A DNA stretch of 64,000 nucleotides from Leclercia adecarboxylata (lineage in GTDB: Bacteria; Pseudomonadota; Gammaproteobacteria; Enterobacterales; Enterobacteriaceae). Below the pieces are notes generated by a model. It did not search any database and was not told the DNA's origin. It saw nothing but the letters and a program-made list of their open reading frames with translations. The DNA lies in NCBI RefSeq assembly GCF_023639785.1, contig NZ_CP098325.1, positions 2,356,001 to 2,420,000 on the forward strand. Direction: 5' to 3'. Shown here in pieces: positions 28,281-35,852 of this stretch (positions are counted from its first letter, which is position 1; every line of letters begins with the position of its first letter). The position numbers and the translations under genes were made by a program.

Positions 28281-28395
28281 ATGCCATCTGCGTCTGCTGC
28301 TCCAGGCGGAATGCCACCCGCAGCAACACCAGACCAAAACCCGCCGCGATCTTTCTGCTGATTTTTATATTACGGATTCGGTGACTGACACGCAT
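28279..28395 (-). pseudogene. 38-codon ORF, possible internal-deletion remnant of a LysE/RhtB-type exporter
   Basis: ATG 28395 with AGGAG upstream opens MRVSHRIRNIKISRKIAAGF, then GLVLLRVAFRLEQQTQMA and a stop. The segment ISRKIAAGFGLVLLRVAFRL resembles the last TM helix of LysE/RhtB exporters. The upstream part looks like a fused leftover. A perfect 10-bp inverted repeat (CCTGAAAAGG/CCTTTTCAGG, 28404-28431) stands directly before the ribosome site. It may be a relic or a small membrane peptide. Confidence 0.3.
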
Positions 28396-28572
28396 TCCTG
28401 GCTCCTGAAAAGGCAACTGTACCTTTTCAGGTTATCGGCAGCGTGCAGGGTTATTTAGTTAAGCTGGTCTTATCACCAGGATAAAAAATAGCCATCCCCG
28501 GCGGTATGATTTCCGCCGGAAAATAAACAGAGTAATAATCAGCGATATTACCGCTTCGCTTATTAATATCCC

Positions 28573-29241
28573 TTAGTTGACAAACTGTTTGATTAAAATG
28601 TCATTCGCCTCGTCGATCACTTTATCGATGGCCGCCCGGCTGGCGTCCTGATCGCCCTTCTCCAGTGCATCAAGCAGTTCATCGTAGCGATAGGATTTGC
28701 AGGGAAGCACGAGGTCTGGATCGTACAGATAGTTAAAACAGGGCCCGGCGCGCACCCACAGCTGCTCAATGAGCGACATCAGGATGGGCATTTCGGCATA
28801 GTGATAGAGGGTGAAGCGAAAGGCCCGGTTGGTATGCAGCGCGCGCTCCACTTCACCGTTACTCATCGCATCATGGAATTTGTCAGAAAGTTCGCGCAGC
28901 GTGCCTAACTTTTCGTCAGACATCTGGTTACAGGCCGCCGCGACTGCCATGCACTCCAGTTCCTTACGGATAGCGTTGACTTCGGTGTAACGCTCAAAGG
29001 ATATTTCCGGCACCAGAAAGGCCTGAGCCGGGGTAGCGTGCAGCGCGCCAGCGGAGACCAACCGCAGCAATGCTTCACGAACAGGAGTAATACTGGTACC
29101 GAGTTTATCCGCAATCTCTTTCGTAACGAGCCTGGCCCCAGGCTTCAGCGCTCCGGCAATTAGCGCGCTTTTAAGGCTCATCTCAACCTGCATCGTCAGG
29201 CTCATTCGTTGAGCTTTTTCTAAATTATCCAAATCCAGCAT
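28573..29241 (-). CDS. mcbR: GntR-family regulator (FadR/FCD subfamily), McbR-like
   Basis: 222 residues. The N-terminal winged HTH (LIAGALKPGARLVTKEIADK, then LGTSITPVREALLRLVSAG, about 28-66) is followed by an FCD all-helical effector domain (about 85-215; conserved EQLWVRAGP and NRAFRFTLYH). It occupies the E. coli mcbR position between curA and yncD. Against the E. coli McbR that I remember, the match is clear but weaker than for the neighbours, so it may be a diverged or replaced orthologue. E. coli McbR represses mcbA and affects mucoidy and yciR biofilm genes; that target is not in this window. Confidence 0.78.
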   Translation of the reverse strand: MLDLDNLEKAQRMSLTMQVEMSLKSALIAGALKPGARLVTKEIADKLGTSITPVREALLRLVSAGALHATPAQAFLVPEISFERYTEVNAIRKELECMAVAAACNQMSDEKLGTLRELSDKFHDAMSNGEVERALHTNRAFRFTLYHYAEMPILMSLIEQLWVRAGPCFNYLYDPDLVLPCKSYRYDELLDALEKGDQDASRAAIDKVIDEANDILIKQFVN

Positions 29242-29355
29242 GTTCTATTCCTGTTACCTGCACTTAACTAATATTCCACGGGCGGTTAAATGTCTCGCCA
29301 GAGTATTTGATATATCCTGTATCTGCATGCCTGATTTACGTCAAAAAGAAACCTG

Positions 29356-29379
29356 TCAATCAATACGAAAATTGATTGA
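29356..29379. promoter_or_regulatory. Perfect inverted repeat upstream of mcbR
   Basis: TCAATCAAT, 6 bases, ATTGATTGA. It lies about 115 bases above the mcbR start in AT-rich DNA. It is a candidate autoregulatory site for the GntR protein or a transcript hairpin. Confidence 0.45.
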
Positions 29380-29469
29380 TTAAATAAAAAAAATCGTTTC
29401 GTATACGGCGCTTTGACTATTCTATGCCTGTATAATTAAAGACGTTATTTCTCATTTTGCACAACTGAG

Positions 29470-29491
29470 TATGGCGGAATATTCCGCCATA
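29470..29491 (-). terminator. Palindromic hairpin after curA
   Basis: A perfect 22-bp palindrome with half-site TATGGCGGAAT begins 4 bases past the curA stop. No T run follows, so it is a transcript-end hairpin candidate rather than a classic terminator. Confidence 0.5.
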
Positions 29492-29495
29492 TACG

Positions 29496-30539
29496 TTACT
29501 GTTCGTTATCGTTCGCGACGCGTATCACGACTTTGCCAAAGTTTTTTCCATTCAGCAAACCGATAAACGCCTCTGGCGCATTTTCCAGGCCTTCCGTTAC
29601 CTGCTCACGGTAATGGATCTTGCCCTCTTTGACCCAGCGTCCCATCTCCTGCTGAAACTCCTCGATGCGGTGGCCATAATCCTGGTTGATGATAAAGCCC
29701 TGCATACGAATGCGTTTTTTCAGGATGGTGCCCATCAACAATCCGAGACGATCCGGCCCTGGCGGCAGGTCGGTGGCATTGTATCCGCTGACCAATCCGC
29801 AGACCGGCACCCGCGCCTGGGTGTTCAGCAGCGGCAGCACCGCATCAAACACTTTTCCGCCGACGTTCTCGTAATAAATATCGATGCCATCCGGGCAGGC
29901 CTGCTTAAGCTGCCCGGCGAAATCGTCAGCATGGTGATCCAGACACTCGTCAAAACCCAGCACCTCGGTCGCGTGGCGGCACTTCTCCGCCCCACCGGCA
30001 ACGCCCACCACCCGGCAGCCTTTCAGCTTACCAATCTGCCCGACGGTGGAGCCCACCGGGCCAGTCGCCGCGGCCACCACCAGCGTTTCACCCGCTTTGG
30101 GTTGCCCGATGTCCAGCAAGCCCATATAGGCGGTGAAGCCCGGCATACCCAGAATGCCTAACGCCCAGGAGGGGTGATCCGGGTTCTCACCCAGTTTAAC
30201 CAGCCCGTTGCCGTCAGAGAGTTCATACTCCTGCCAGCCGCTGTAGCCGAGCACCCACTCACCGGGCTGATAATCAGGATGGTTTGACGCCTCAACGCGG
30301 CTGACTGTGCCCCCTACCATCACGGCACCGATCTCTACCGGCGGCGAGTAGGACGGCGCATCGCTCATACGGCCCCGCATATAGGGGTCGAGAGAGAGCC
30401 ATATCGTGCGCAGCAGAAGCTGGCCGTCGGCGGGCTGTGGGATGTCGGTGGTTTCTGAGCGAAAATTATCGGCGGTGGGTGCGCCATGGGGACGAGAAGC
30501 CAGAACCCATTGACGATTCTGCGTTGAAGATTGACTCAT
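29496..30539 (-). CDS. curA: NADPH-dependent curcumin/dihydrocurcumin reductase CurA
   Basis: 347 residues, a medium-chain reductase of the leukotriene B4 12-hydroxydehydrogenase type. The NADPH-binding Rossmann motif AAATGPVGSTVGQIGKLKGCRVVG (about residues 154-177) is shown here as its core AATGPVGSTVGQIGK. Also seen: DPYMRGRMSDAPSYSPPV near the substrate site and YYENVGGKVFDAVLPLLN. It reduces the C=C bond of alpha,beta-unsaturated ketones such as curcumin; the natural substrate is unknown. It matches E. coli CurA (YncB) throughout. It lies above mcbR on the same strand, as in E. coli. Confidence 0.93.
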   Translation of the reverse strand: MSQSSTQNRQWVLASRPHGAPTADNFRSETTDIPQPADGQLLLRTIWLSLDPYMRGRMSDAPSYSPPVEIGAVMVGGTVSRVEASNHPDYQPGEWVLGYSGWQEYELSDGNGLVKLGENPDHPSWALGILGMPGFTAYMGLLDIGQPKAGETLVVAAATGPVGSTVGQIGKLKGCRVVGVAGGAEKCRHATEVLGFDECLDHHADDFAGQLKQACPDGIDIYYENVGGKVFDAVLPLLNTQARVPVCGLVSGYNATDLPPGPDRLGLLMGTILKKRIRMQGFIINQDYGHRIEEFQQEMGRWVKEGKIHYREQVTEGLENAPEAFIGLLNGKNFGKVVIRVANDNEQ

Positions 30540-30603
30540 ACCTCACTCCTTTTTATGAATACGTCCTTAAGCCTAGCCTCATCTTTCCGGGTCTGCTTTG
30601 GCA

Positions 30604-31179
30604 TTATGAGCCGGACTGGTTAAGCCTGACGACCAGATAGACGCACGGCGCATCGCTTTCATTAATAAACCGGCAGTCGTTGGGTGGGCCCAGTTCCAGA
30701 CAATCCCCCGCCCGCATTTCATGGCGGGTATCCCCCTCCTGAAAGACCAGCTCCCCTGACTGAAGCCAGATAAGCTGACGTGCCAGGGCATACGAGAACG
30801 CGGGCATCGGCACATCGCTGGCTGCGGGCAGTTCCACCTGCACCAGGTCAATGGGTAGATCGGTACGCGGGGAGACGTGCCTGCGCAAATAGTGCGTTTG
30901 CGGATCGCGCCAGACGGGCTGGCTTTCAAAGCGCAGCAGCTTGCCTTCCTGCATTTCGGCGCGGGCAATCAGCGTTGACATGCTAATGCCAAAGGCGCCG
31001 GAGAGTCGGGCCAGCAGGGTGGCGGTTGGGCTGCTGTCGGCACGTTCGATCTTGTGGATCATCGCCCGCGACACCCCCGCCCGTTCGGCAAGCTCGCTCA
31101 GGGACCAGCCGCGTGACTCGCGTTCAAGACGAATGCGCGCGCTAATGCGATGATTGATATTGTCTGACATAGTATTCAT
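30604..31179 (-). CDS. XRE-family regulator with C-terminal cupin sensor domain
   Basis: 191 residues. The HTH_XRE domain is at about 12-66 (RLERESRGWSLSELAERAGV, then SRAMIHKIERADSSPTATLL). A cupin barrel covers about 110-187 (LVFQEGDTRHEMRAGDCLEL). Such proteins sense a small molecule with the cupin. It is divergent from mnaT-ydcZ across 151 bases and is the probable regulator of that pair. It is distinct from SutR at 58320. The start could be the second ATG at 31170 (MSDNINHR). Confidence 0.85.
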   Translation of the reverse strand: MNTMSDNINHRISARIRLERESRGWSLSELAERAGVSRAMIHKIERADSSPTATLLARLSGAFGISMSTLIARAEMQEGKLLRFESQPVWRDPQTHYLRRHVSPRTDLPIDLVQVELPAASDVPMPAFSYALARQLIWLQSGELVFQEGDTRHEMRAGDCLELGPPNDCRFINESDAPCVYLVVRLNQSGS

Positions 31180-31186
31180 CCCGCCA

Positions 31187-31198
31187 TACTATAGTGAA
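31187..31198. promoter_or_regulatory. Operator-like motif 1 (XRE side)
   Basis: TACTATAGTGAA, with the perfect palindromic core ACTATAGT, 8 bases above the XRE start codon. It is identical over 12 bases to the motif at 31297-31308. Confidence 0.6.
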
Positions 31199-31296
31199 AG
31201 AAATGGATTACAACGGGCTTTTTTCATAACCAAAAGATATGAGTTATGCCGTAGCGTTTCCAGTGTCGGTTTGTGTAATATCGTGTCAAATCGTAC

Positions 31297-31308
31297 TACT
31301 ATAGTGAA
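31297..31308. promoter_or_regulatory. Operator-like motif 2 (mnaT side)
   Basis: TACTATAGTGAA, 23 bases above the mnaT start codon and exactly 110 bp from motif 1. The two copies flank the divergent promoters, as expected for one regulator acting on both genes. Confidence 0.6.
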
Positions 31309-31330
31309 CAACACAGACTGAGGTTTCGCC

Positions 31331-31849
31331 ATGCTTATTCGCCACGCTCTTAAAGAGGATTGCGCCGCTATCGGCGAGATCTATAACCACGCCGTGCTGC
31401 ACACCGCCGCCATCTGGAATGATGCCACCGTGGATACCGATAACCGTATCGCCTGGTTCGAGGCGCGTCAGCTGATGGGCTACCCGGTGCTGGTCAGCGA
31501 ACATGACGGCGTGGTAACAGGGTATGCCTCCTTTGGCGACTGGCGCGCCTTTGATGGCTTCCGCCATACGGTTGAGCATTCGGTTTACGTCCATCCGGAT
31601 CATCAGGGCAAGGGTATCGGCCGGGCGCTGATGAAAGCGCTGATTATCGAGGCCAGGCGCATCGGTAAACATGTGATGGTGGCGGGCATTGAAGCGCAGA
31701 ACAGCGCCTCTATCCATCTGCATGAAACCCTGGGCTTTGTCATTACCGGCCAGATGCCGCAGGTGGGCACCAAGTTTGGCCGCTGGCTGGATCTCACCTT
31801 TATGCAGCTGCAGCTCGACGCGCGCAGCGAGCCGGATAACATCGGATGA
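31331..31849 (+). CDS. mnaT: L-amino acid N-acyltransferase MnaT (YncA)
   Basis: 172 residues, the same length as E. coli MnaT. The GNAT acetyl-CoA loop is VHPDHQGKGIGRALMKALI (Q-G-K-G-I-G, about 89-107), with YASFGDWRAFDGFRHTVEHS as the substrate-side strand. The E. coli enzyme acetylates L-methionine, its sulfoximine and sulfone, and phenylalanine; homologues give phosphinothricin and methionine-sulfoximine resistance. TGAGG precedes the start. It overlaps ydcZ by 4 bases (ATGA), forming a two-gene operon. Confidence 0.94.
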   Translation: MLIRHALKEDCAAIGEIYNHAVLHTAAIWNDATVDTDNRIAWFEARQLMGYPVLVSEHDGVVTGYASFGDWRAFDGFRHTVEHSVYVHPDHQGKGIGRALMKALIIEARRIGKHVMVAGIEAQNSASIHLHETLGFVITGQMPQVGTKFGRWLDLTFMQLQLDARSEPDNIG

Positions 31850-32295
31850 ATCACTCCCTGACGCTGGTATTTCTGGTTGCGGCGGGCATTGGGCTGGTGG
31901 TGCAAAATACCCTGATGGTGCGCATCACCCAGACCTCCAGCACCATTCTTATCGCCATGCTGCTTAATTCGCTGGTGGGTATCGTGCTGTTTGTGTCGAT
32001 CCTGCTGATTAAAAACGGCGTCGCCGGGTTCAGCGAACTGGCGCACCAGGTGCGCTGGTGGACACTGATCCCTGGCCTGCTGGGGTCGTTTTTTGTTTTT
32101 GCCAGCATCAGCGGTTATCAGTATGTTGGCGCCGCGACGACTATCGCGGTGCTGGTCGCCAGCCAGTTGATTGGCGGTCTGGTAATGGACGTGGTGCGCA
32201 GCCAGGGAGTGCCACTGAAGGCGCTGATTGGCCCGGTGTGCGGTGCGGTACTGCTGGTGATTGGCGCCTGGCTGGTCGCAAAGCGCCAGTTCTGA
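31846..32295 (+). CDS. ydcZ: DMT-superfamily inner-membrane protein YdcZ
   Basis: 149 residues with five TM helices, a half-size DMT (DUF606) protein. Blocks: VVQNTLMVRITQTSSTILIA near 18-37 and GSFFVFASISGYQYVGAATT, then IAVLVASQLIGGLVMD. Half-size members form homo- or heterodimers to make a full exporter. Pairing with an amino-acid acetyltransferase suggests export of an amino acid or its acyl derivative; this is inference. It converges on ydcY with a 1-base gap. Confidence 0.9.
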   Translation: MNHSLTLVFLVAAGIGLVVQNTLMVRITQTSSTILIAMLLNSLVGIVLFVSILLIKNGVAGFSELAHQVRWWTLIPGLLGSFFVFASISGYQYVGAATTIAVLVASQLIGGLVMDVVRSQGVPLKALIGPVCGAVLLVIGAWLVAKRQF

Positions 32296-32296
32296 C

Positions 32297-32530
32297 TTAC
32301 AGGATCACCCCGCCTTTGGTCAGGCTGTCGTGGCGGGCTTCCTGATCTTCTTTGTACTGCTTCCCGTGGTGGGCAATGGCGTTGCGCAGCCGCTGCTGCT
32401 GGGCATAGCGATCTTCACGGGTCAGCTCCGCGTCTTCGCTCAGCGCAATCAGCAGTTCGTTCATATGCGCAATCACGCTTTCAGTTATTGCCGCGTCCAC
32501 GCGGGCGGTAACATCCTCTAAATGTGACAT
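32297..32530 (-). CDS. ydcY: Conserved small protein YdcY (DUF2526)
   Basis: 77 residues from ATG 32530 (MSHLEDVTARVDAAITESVI), the E. coli length. AAGGAG sits 6 bases upstream; a GTG two codons earlier is less likely. The protein is helical and charged, with no signal or TM segment (AHMNELLIALSEDAEL; REDRYAQQQRLRNAIAHHGK). Function is unknown. Confidence 0.9.
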   Translation of the reverse strand: MSHLEDVTARVDAAITESVIAHMNELLIALSEDAELTREDRYAQQQRLRNAIAHHGKQYKEDQEARHDSLTKGGVIL

Positions 32531-32548
32531 TGTCACTCCTTGTCAGTT

Positions 32549-32625
32549 TGCCCGGCGGCGCTGCGCTTGCGCGGGCCTGCGGGTGAGAATTTGTAGGCCG
32601 GGTAAGGCGCAGCCGCCACCCGGCG
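32549..32625. repeat. REP pair (BIME-like)
   Basis: CCCGGCGGCGCTGCGCTTGC facing GTAGGCCGGGTAAGGCGCAG...CCCGGCGG, the same two REP types as in the 24 kb array, between the ydcY start and the binding-protein stop. Confidence 0.75.
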
Positions 32626-32630
32626 GTTTA

Positions 32631-34229
32631 TCAGTTCACTTTCGCTTTCGAGAAATCACTGCCCATCAGGCTCACGCTGTATCCGCTGATGTTGCTGCGG
32701 GTGGCGTAGAAAGTTTTACCGTTGGCCAGCGCAATCCACGGGGCCTGCTGGTAGAAAATCTCCTGCGCCTGACCGTAGAGCTTTGCGCGGGCAGCCGGAT
32801 CGCTGGTCAGCTTCGCTTTCTGCACCAGGTCATCATAACCCTTGTCGCACCAGCGTGCAGCATTGGAGCCGGTTTTAATACTGTCGCAGCCCAGCAGCAC
32901 GTCGGCAAAGTTGTCCGGGTCTCCGTTATCCGACATCCAGCCAAACAGGGCGCTGTCGTGCTCGCCTTTGCGCATGCCGGAGAGGTATTCGCCCCACTCA
33001 TAGGACACAATCTTCGCCTTAATCCCCACCTTTGCCCAGTCGCTCTGGATCATCTCAGCGATACGGCGCGAGTTCGGGTTATACGGACGCTGCACCGGCA
33101 TCGACCAGAGCGTCACTTCCGCCCCCTTCTCCAGCCCGGCCTGCTTCAGCAGCGCTTTGGCTTTTTCCGGATCGTAGCCGTAGTCCTGCAGATCTTTATT
33201 AAAGCCCATCATGTTCGGCGGGACAGGCGATTTTGCCACCGTGCCGGAGCCCATAAATACCGCGTTGATAATCGCTTTTTTATCGGTGGCGTAGTTCAGG
33301 GCCTGACGCACCAGCACGTTATCAAACGGCTTTTTCTCGGTGTTAAACGCCAGATAGCCAACGTTCAGCGCATCCACCGTATGCAGGGTCAGGTCTTTGT
33401 TCTTCTTGATCACCTCGAACTGGACTGGCGATGGCGCCGGAATGATCTGGCACTCGTTGGTTTGCAGCTTCGCCAGGCGGGTTTCCACGTTCGGGGTGAT
33501 AGAGAAGATCAGGTGTTTGGTCGGGACCGCGCCATCCCAGTAGTTCGGGTTAGCCAGATAGCGGATCTGCGAGTCGGTCTTGTACTGCTGGAGCACGTAC
33601 GGCCCGGTGCCTATCGGCCAGGTGTCCACGTTCTCCGGGGTGCCCTTCTTCAGCATCGCGTCGGCATATTCCGCCGAGAGGATCGAGGCGAAGTCCATCC
33701 CCCAGTCGGCAAGGAACGCAGCGTTCGGTTCGCTCAGTACAAACTGGACGTGGTTATCGTCGATCTTCTTCACCTCCTGGATCAGCTTATCCAGGCCAAC
33801 GTCGTTAAAGTATTCGTAATTGCCCTGAGAGACGTTGTGGTACGGGTGCTTAGGGTCTTTCTGACGCATCACCGAGAAAATAACGTCATCGGCATTAAAG
33901 TCGCGGGTCGGTTTGAAGAATTTGTTGCTGTTAAACTTCACCCCTTTGCGCAGGGTAAAGGTATAGGTTTTGCCGTCCGGGGAGATGGTCCAGGACTCCG
34001 CCAGGGACGGGACCGGGGTATTTTTAACCGGATCAAAGTTAATCAGGCGGTTATACAGCACCTGCGAGCTGGCGACGAACGTCGGGCCGGAGCTGGCGAT
34101 CTGCGGGTTGAACGACTCCGGCGAGGCCTCAGAGCAGTAGATAATGGTGTCGGTATTGGCCGCCCATGCGGCGCCCGCTGGCAGTAATGCACTTAACGCC
34201 AGCGCGAGAAGCGTTTTCCCTGTAGACAT
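32631..34229 (-). CDS. Orphan peptide-type ABC substrate-binding protein (family 5, DppA-like)
   Basis: 532 residues from ATG 34229 (MSTGKTLLALALSALLPAGA; AGGTAA upstream). The signal peptide ends at AWA-ANTD. The family-5 fold is shown by SLAESWTISPDGKTYTFTLR, KGVKFNSN, RQALNYATDKKAIINAVF and MPVQRPYNPNSRRIAEMIQS. It resembles DppA/SbmA-type haem or peptide binding proteins. No permease or ATPase is nearby, so it probably feeds a dpp-type transporter encoded elsewhere. It is a paralogue of the gene at 62879. It is inserted, relative to E. coli, between ydcY and ortT beside srfABC. Confidence 0.9.
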   Translation of the reverse strand: MSTGKTLLALALSALLPAGAAWAANTDTIIYCSEASPESFNPQIASSGPTFVASSQVLYNRLINFDPVKNTPVPSLAESWTISPDGKTYTFTLRKGVKFNSNKFFKPTRDFNADDVIFSVMRQKDPKHPYHNVSQGNYEYFNDVGLDKLIQEVKKIDDNHVQFVLSEPNAAFLADWGMDFASILSAEYADAMLKKGTPENVDTWPIGTGPYVLQQYKTDSQIRYLANPNYWDGAVPTKHLIFSITPNVETRLAKLQTNECQIIPAPSPVQFEVIKKNKDLTLHTVDALNVGYLAFNTEKKPFDNVLVRQALNYATDKKAIINAVFMGSGTVAKSPVPPNMMGFNKDLQDYGYDPEKAKALLKQAGLEKGAEVTLWSMPVQRPYNPNSRRIAEMIQSDWAKVGIKAKIVSYEWGEYLSGMRKGEHDSALFGWMSDNGDPDNFADVLLGCDSIKTGSNAARWCDKGYDDLVQKAKLTSDPAARAKLYGQAQEIFYQQAPWIALANGKTFYATRSNISGYSVSLMGSDFSKAKVN

Positions 34230-34510
34230 GGTTATTACCTGTTTGGTTTTATTATAAAGAACCGTAATAACAGCACAGCCCTCGCCCGCAGGCAAATAAC
34301 GAAACACTATCAGGTTATTCTAAAGCAGCGATTTCCGCTGATTTTCCCGGCAATAGCCGGAGGGTGATTTGCCTTAAGGTACATTCAGCGTCAAGCACTT
34401 TCCCTCCTCTCAATGCTGCAAGAAATCGCCCCTTTTGCCGTCTCTTCTGCCGTTTGCTTGCCGGCAGATTTCGTAAAGTAGACGCGTGAAAAAGTCTATG
34501 GGACCAAATC

Positions 34511-35848
34511 GTGGCAAAAACCCTTTTACGCAGCGGCAATCTGGATGATTTTCAGGCCGTTGGCGGCGGCGGACAGGCCGTTTTTGAATCAGCATTGCAA
34601 ATCCGTGAGGCGCTCCGTCTGCGCAAACAGCAGGCTATCGTTGATTGCCTTGCCATCCCGCAGGTCAACGATGAAGGCGACCGGGTGGACTGGTACTCCC
34701 CGTCAGACGGCGCGGTTATCAGCTGGAAAGCCGCCGACGAAGATGCGCGCTTCCGGGCGCTGCGCCTGCTGGAAAGCACCCTGTCGAGCGTAGAATCCCT
34801 GAGCAAAAAATCGCTCCAGTCGCCAAAAACCGCCCAGCAGCTGTTTGGTTCCCTGCTGTCAAAAGCGTTTCAGTTCCCAGGCGAAAACTTCCTGTTCCTC
34901 GTCGACGGTAAGCCGGTGATCACCTTCTGGGGTTTTGTGAACCTCAATGAAAGCGCGCGCGAGGATGTTCTCGACTGCCTGCGCGCCTCCCTGCTGCCGG
35001 TCCCGATGCCCGCCGCCGAGGTTGAGCCAGAGCCGGAGCCGGAAACCGCCCCGGCTATCGTCTTTGAAAAGGCCGATGAACCGCTGGTTACCGCCCCGGC
35101 GACGGTGAGTATTACCGCGAACGATCTCTACGAAGCGCAGCCTGCGCCGGTAATGTCCGCCAGCGAGCCGGAGCCGGTACCTGCGCCGGTAGTCGCGAAA
35201 AAACGCCGCGTTCCGCTGTGGTCCCTGCCGGTTGCCGCGGTGGTGGTTGCAGCCGTTGCTGCCCCGCTCCTGTGGCCAAAACTGGCCCCGACCGCCGAGC
35301 CGGTAAAAACCGCCGTCGCTGCCGCTCCGGTGGCCATCGAGCCCAAACCGGTTGCCGCAGTTGAACCCATGCCGCTGAATCTGCCGTTGCATCAGGCTGA
35401 AGTGGCGGCAGTGGAAGCCCCTGAACCTGCCCCAGCCGAGCCGGTGGTGATTGCCGCGATCCCGAAAGACGCGCTGGTGATGGAGGCAGGCCAGGTAAGA
35501 TCCGGTTCGACGCGTTTTCTCAACGGAAGCTGGCGGGTGATGCTGGACGTGACTGACCCGATTACCGGTAAGCCGCCTTCAATGCGCTATCAGATTCAGA
35601 ACAACAAAGGGTCGGCCCGCGTCGTTCACGGCGATAACGTGGTCTGCCGCGTCGAGGTCTTCTCCGGGCTGCACAGCAACGGCGAACTGCTGATTAAAAC
35701 CCGGGGTAACGCCCGCTGCGCTGACGGCTCGCGCTACCCGATGCCGGAAATTACCTGTAAGGCCGGCACCAGCGACGTGGCGGAATGCAGCGCGCGCTAC
35801 GACGCGAAGACCGTGGTTCCATTGACATTCAGGAAGACAGGTGCGTGA
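34511..35848 (+). CDS. srfA: SrfA-family protein
   Basis: 445 residues from GTG 34511 (MAKTLLRSGNLDDFQAVGGG). The N-terminal soluble domain (1-160) is followed by a Pro/Glu-rich linker, one TM helix (about 233-255, VPLWSLPVAAVVVAAVAAPL), another Ala/Pro/Glu-rich linker and a C-terminal domain (about 320-445; FLNGSWRVMLDVTDPITGKP) with four Cys. It matches Salmonella SrfA, encoded with srfB and srfC and named for SsrB control there. The function is not established. The topology suggests N-in, C-terminal domain in the periplasm. It is first of a three-gene operon; the next start follows by 4 bases. Confidence 0.88.
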   Translation: MAKTLLRSGNLDDFQAVGGGGQAVFESALQIREALRLRKQQAIVDCLAIPQVNDEGDRVDWYSPSDGAVISWKAADEDARFRALRLLESTLSSVESLSKKSLQSPKTAQQLFGSLLSKAFQFPGENFLFLVDGKPVITFWGFVNLNESAREDVLDCLRASLLPVPMPAAEVEPEPEPETAPAIVFEKADEPLVTAPATVSITANDLYEAQPAPVMSASEPEPVPAPVVAKKRRVPLWSLPVAAVVVAAVAAPLLWPKLAPTAEPVKTAVAAAPVAIEPKPVAAVEPMPLNLPLHQAEVAAVEAPEPAPAEPVVIAAIPKDALVMEAGQVRSGSTRFLNGSWRVMLDVTDPITGKPPSMRYQIQNNKGSARVVHGDNVVCRVEVFSGLHSNGELLIKTRGNARCADGSRYPMPEITCKAGTSDVAECSARYDAKTVVPLTFRKTGA

Positions 35849-35852
35849 TCCT

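Noticed and set aside
30604..31179. This XRE-cupin gene as sutR
   Set aside because: The protein at 58320 is the clear SutR match in sequence and position; this one is a different XRE-cupin regulator.
32583..34187. 534-codon open frame on the plus strand
   Set aside because: Antisense to the DppA-like gene and running through a REP pair; no family features.
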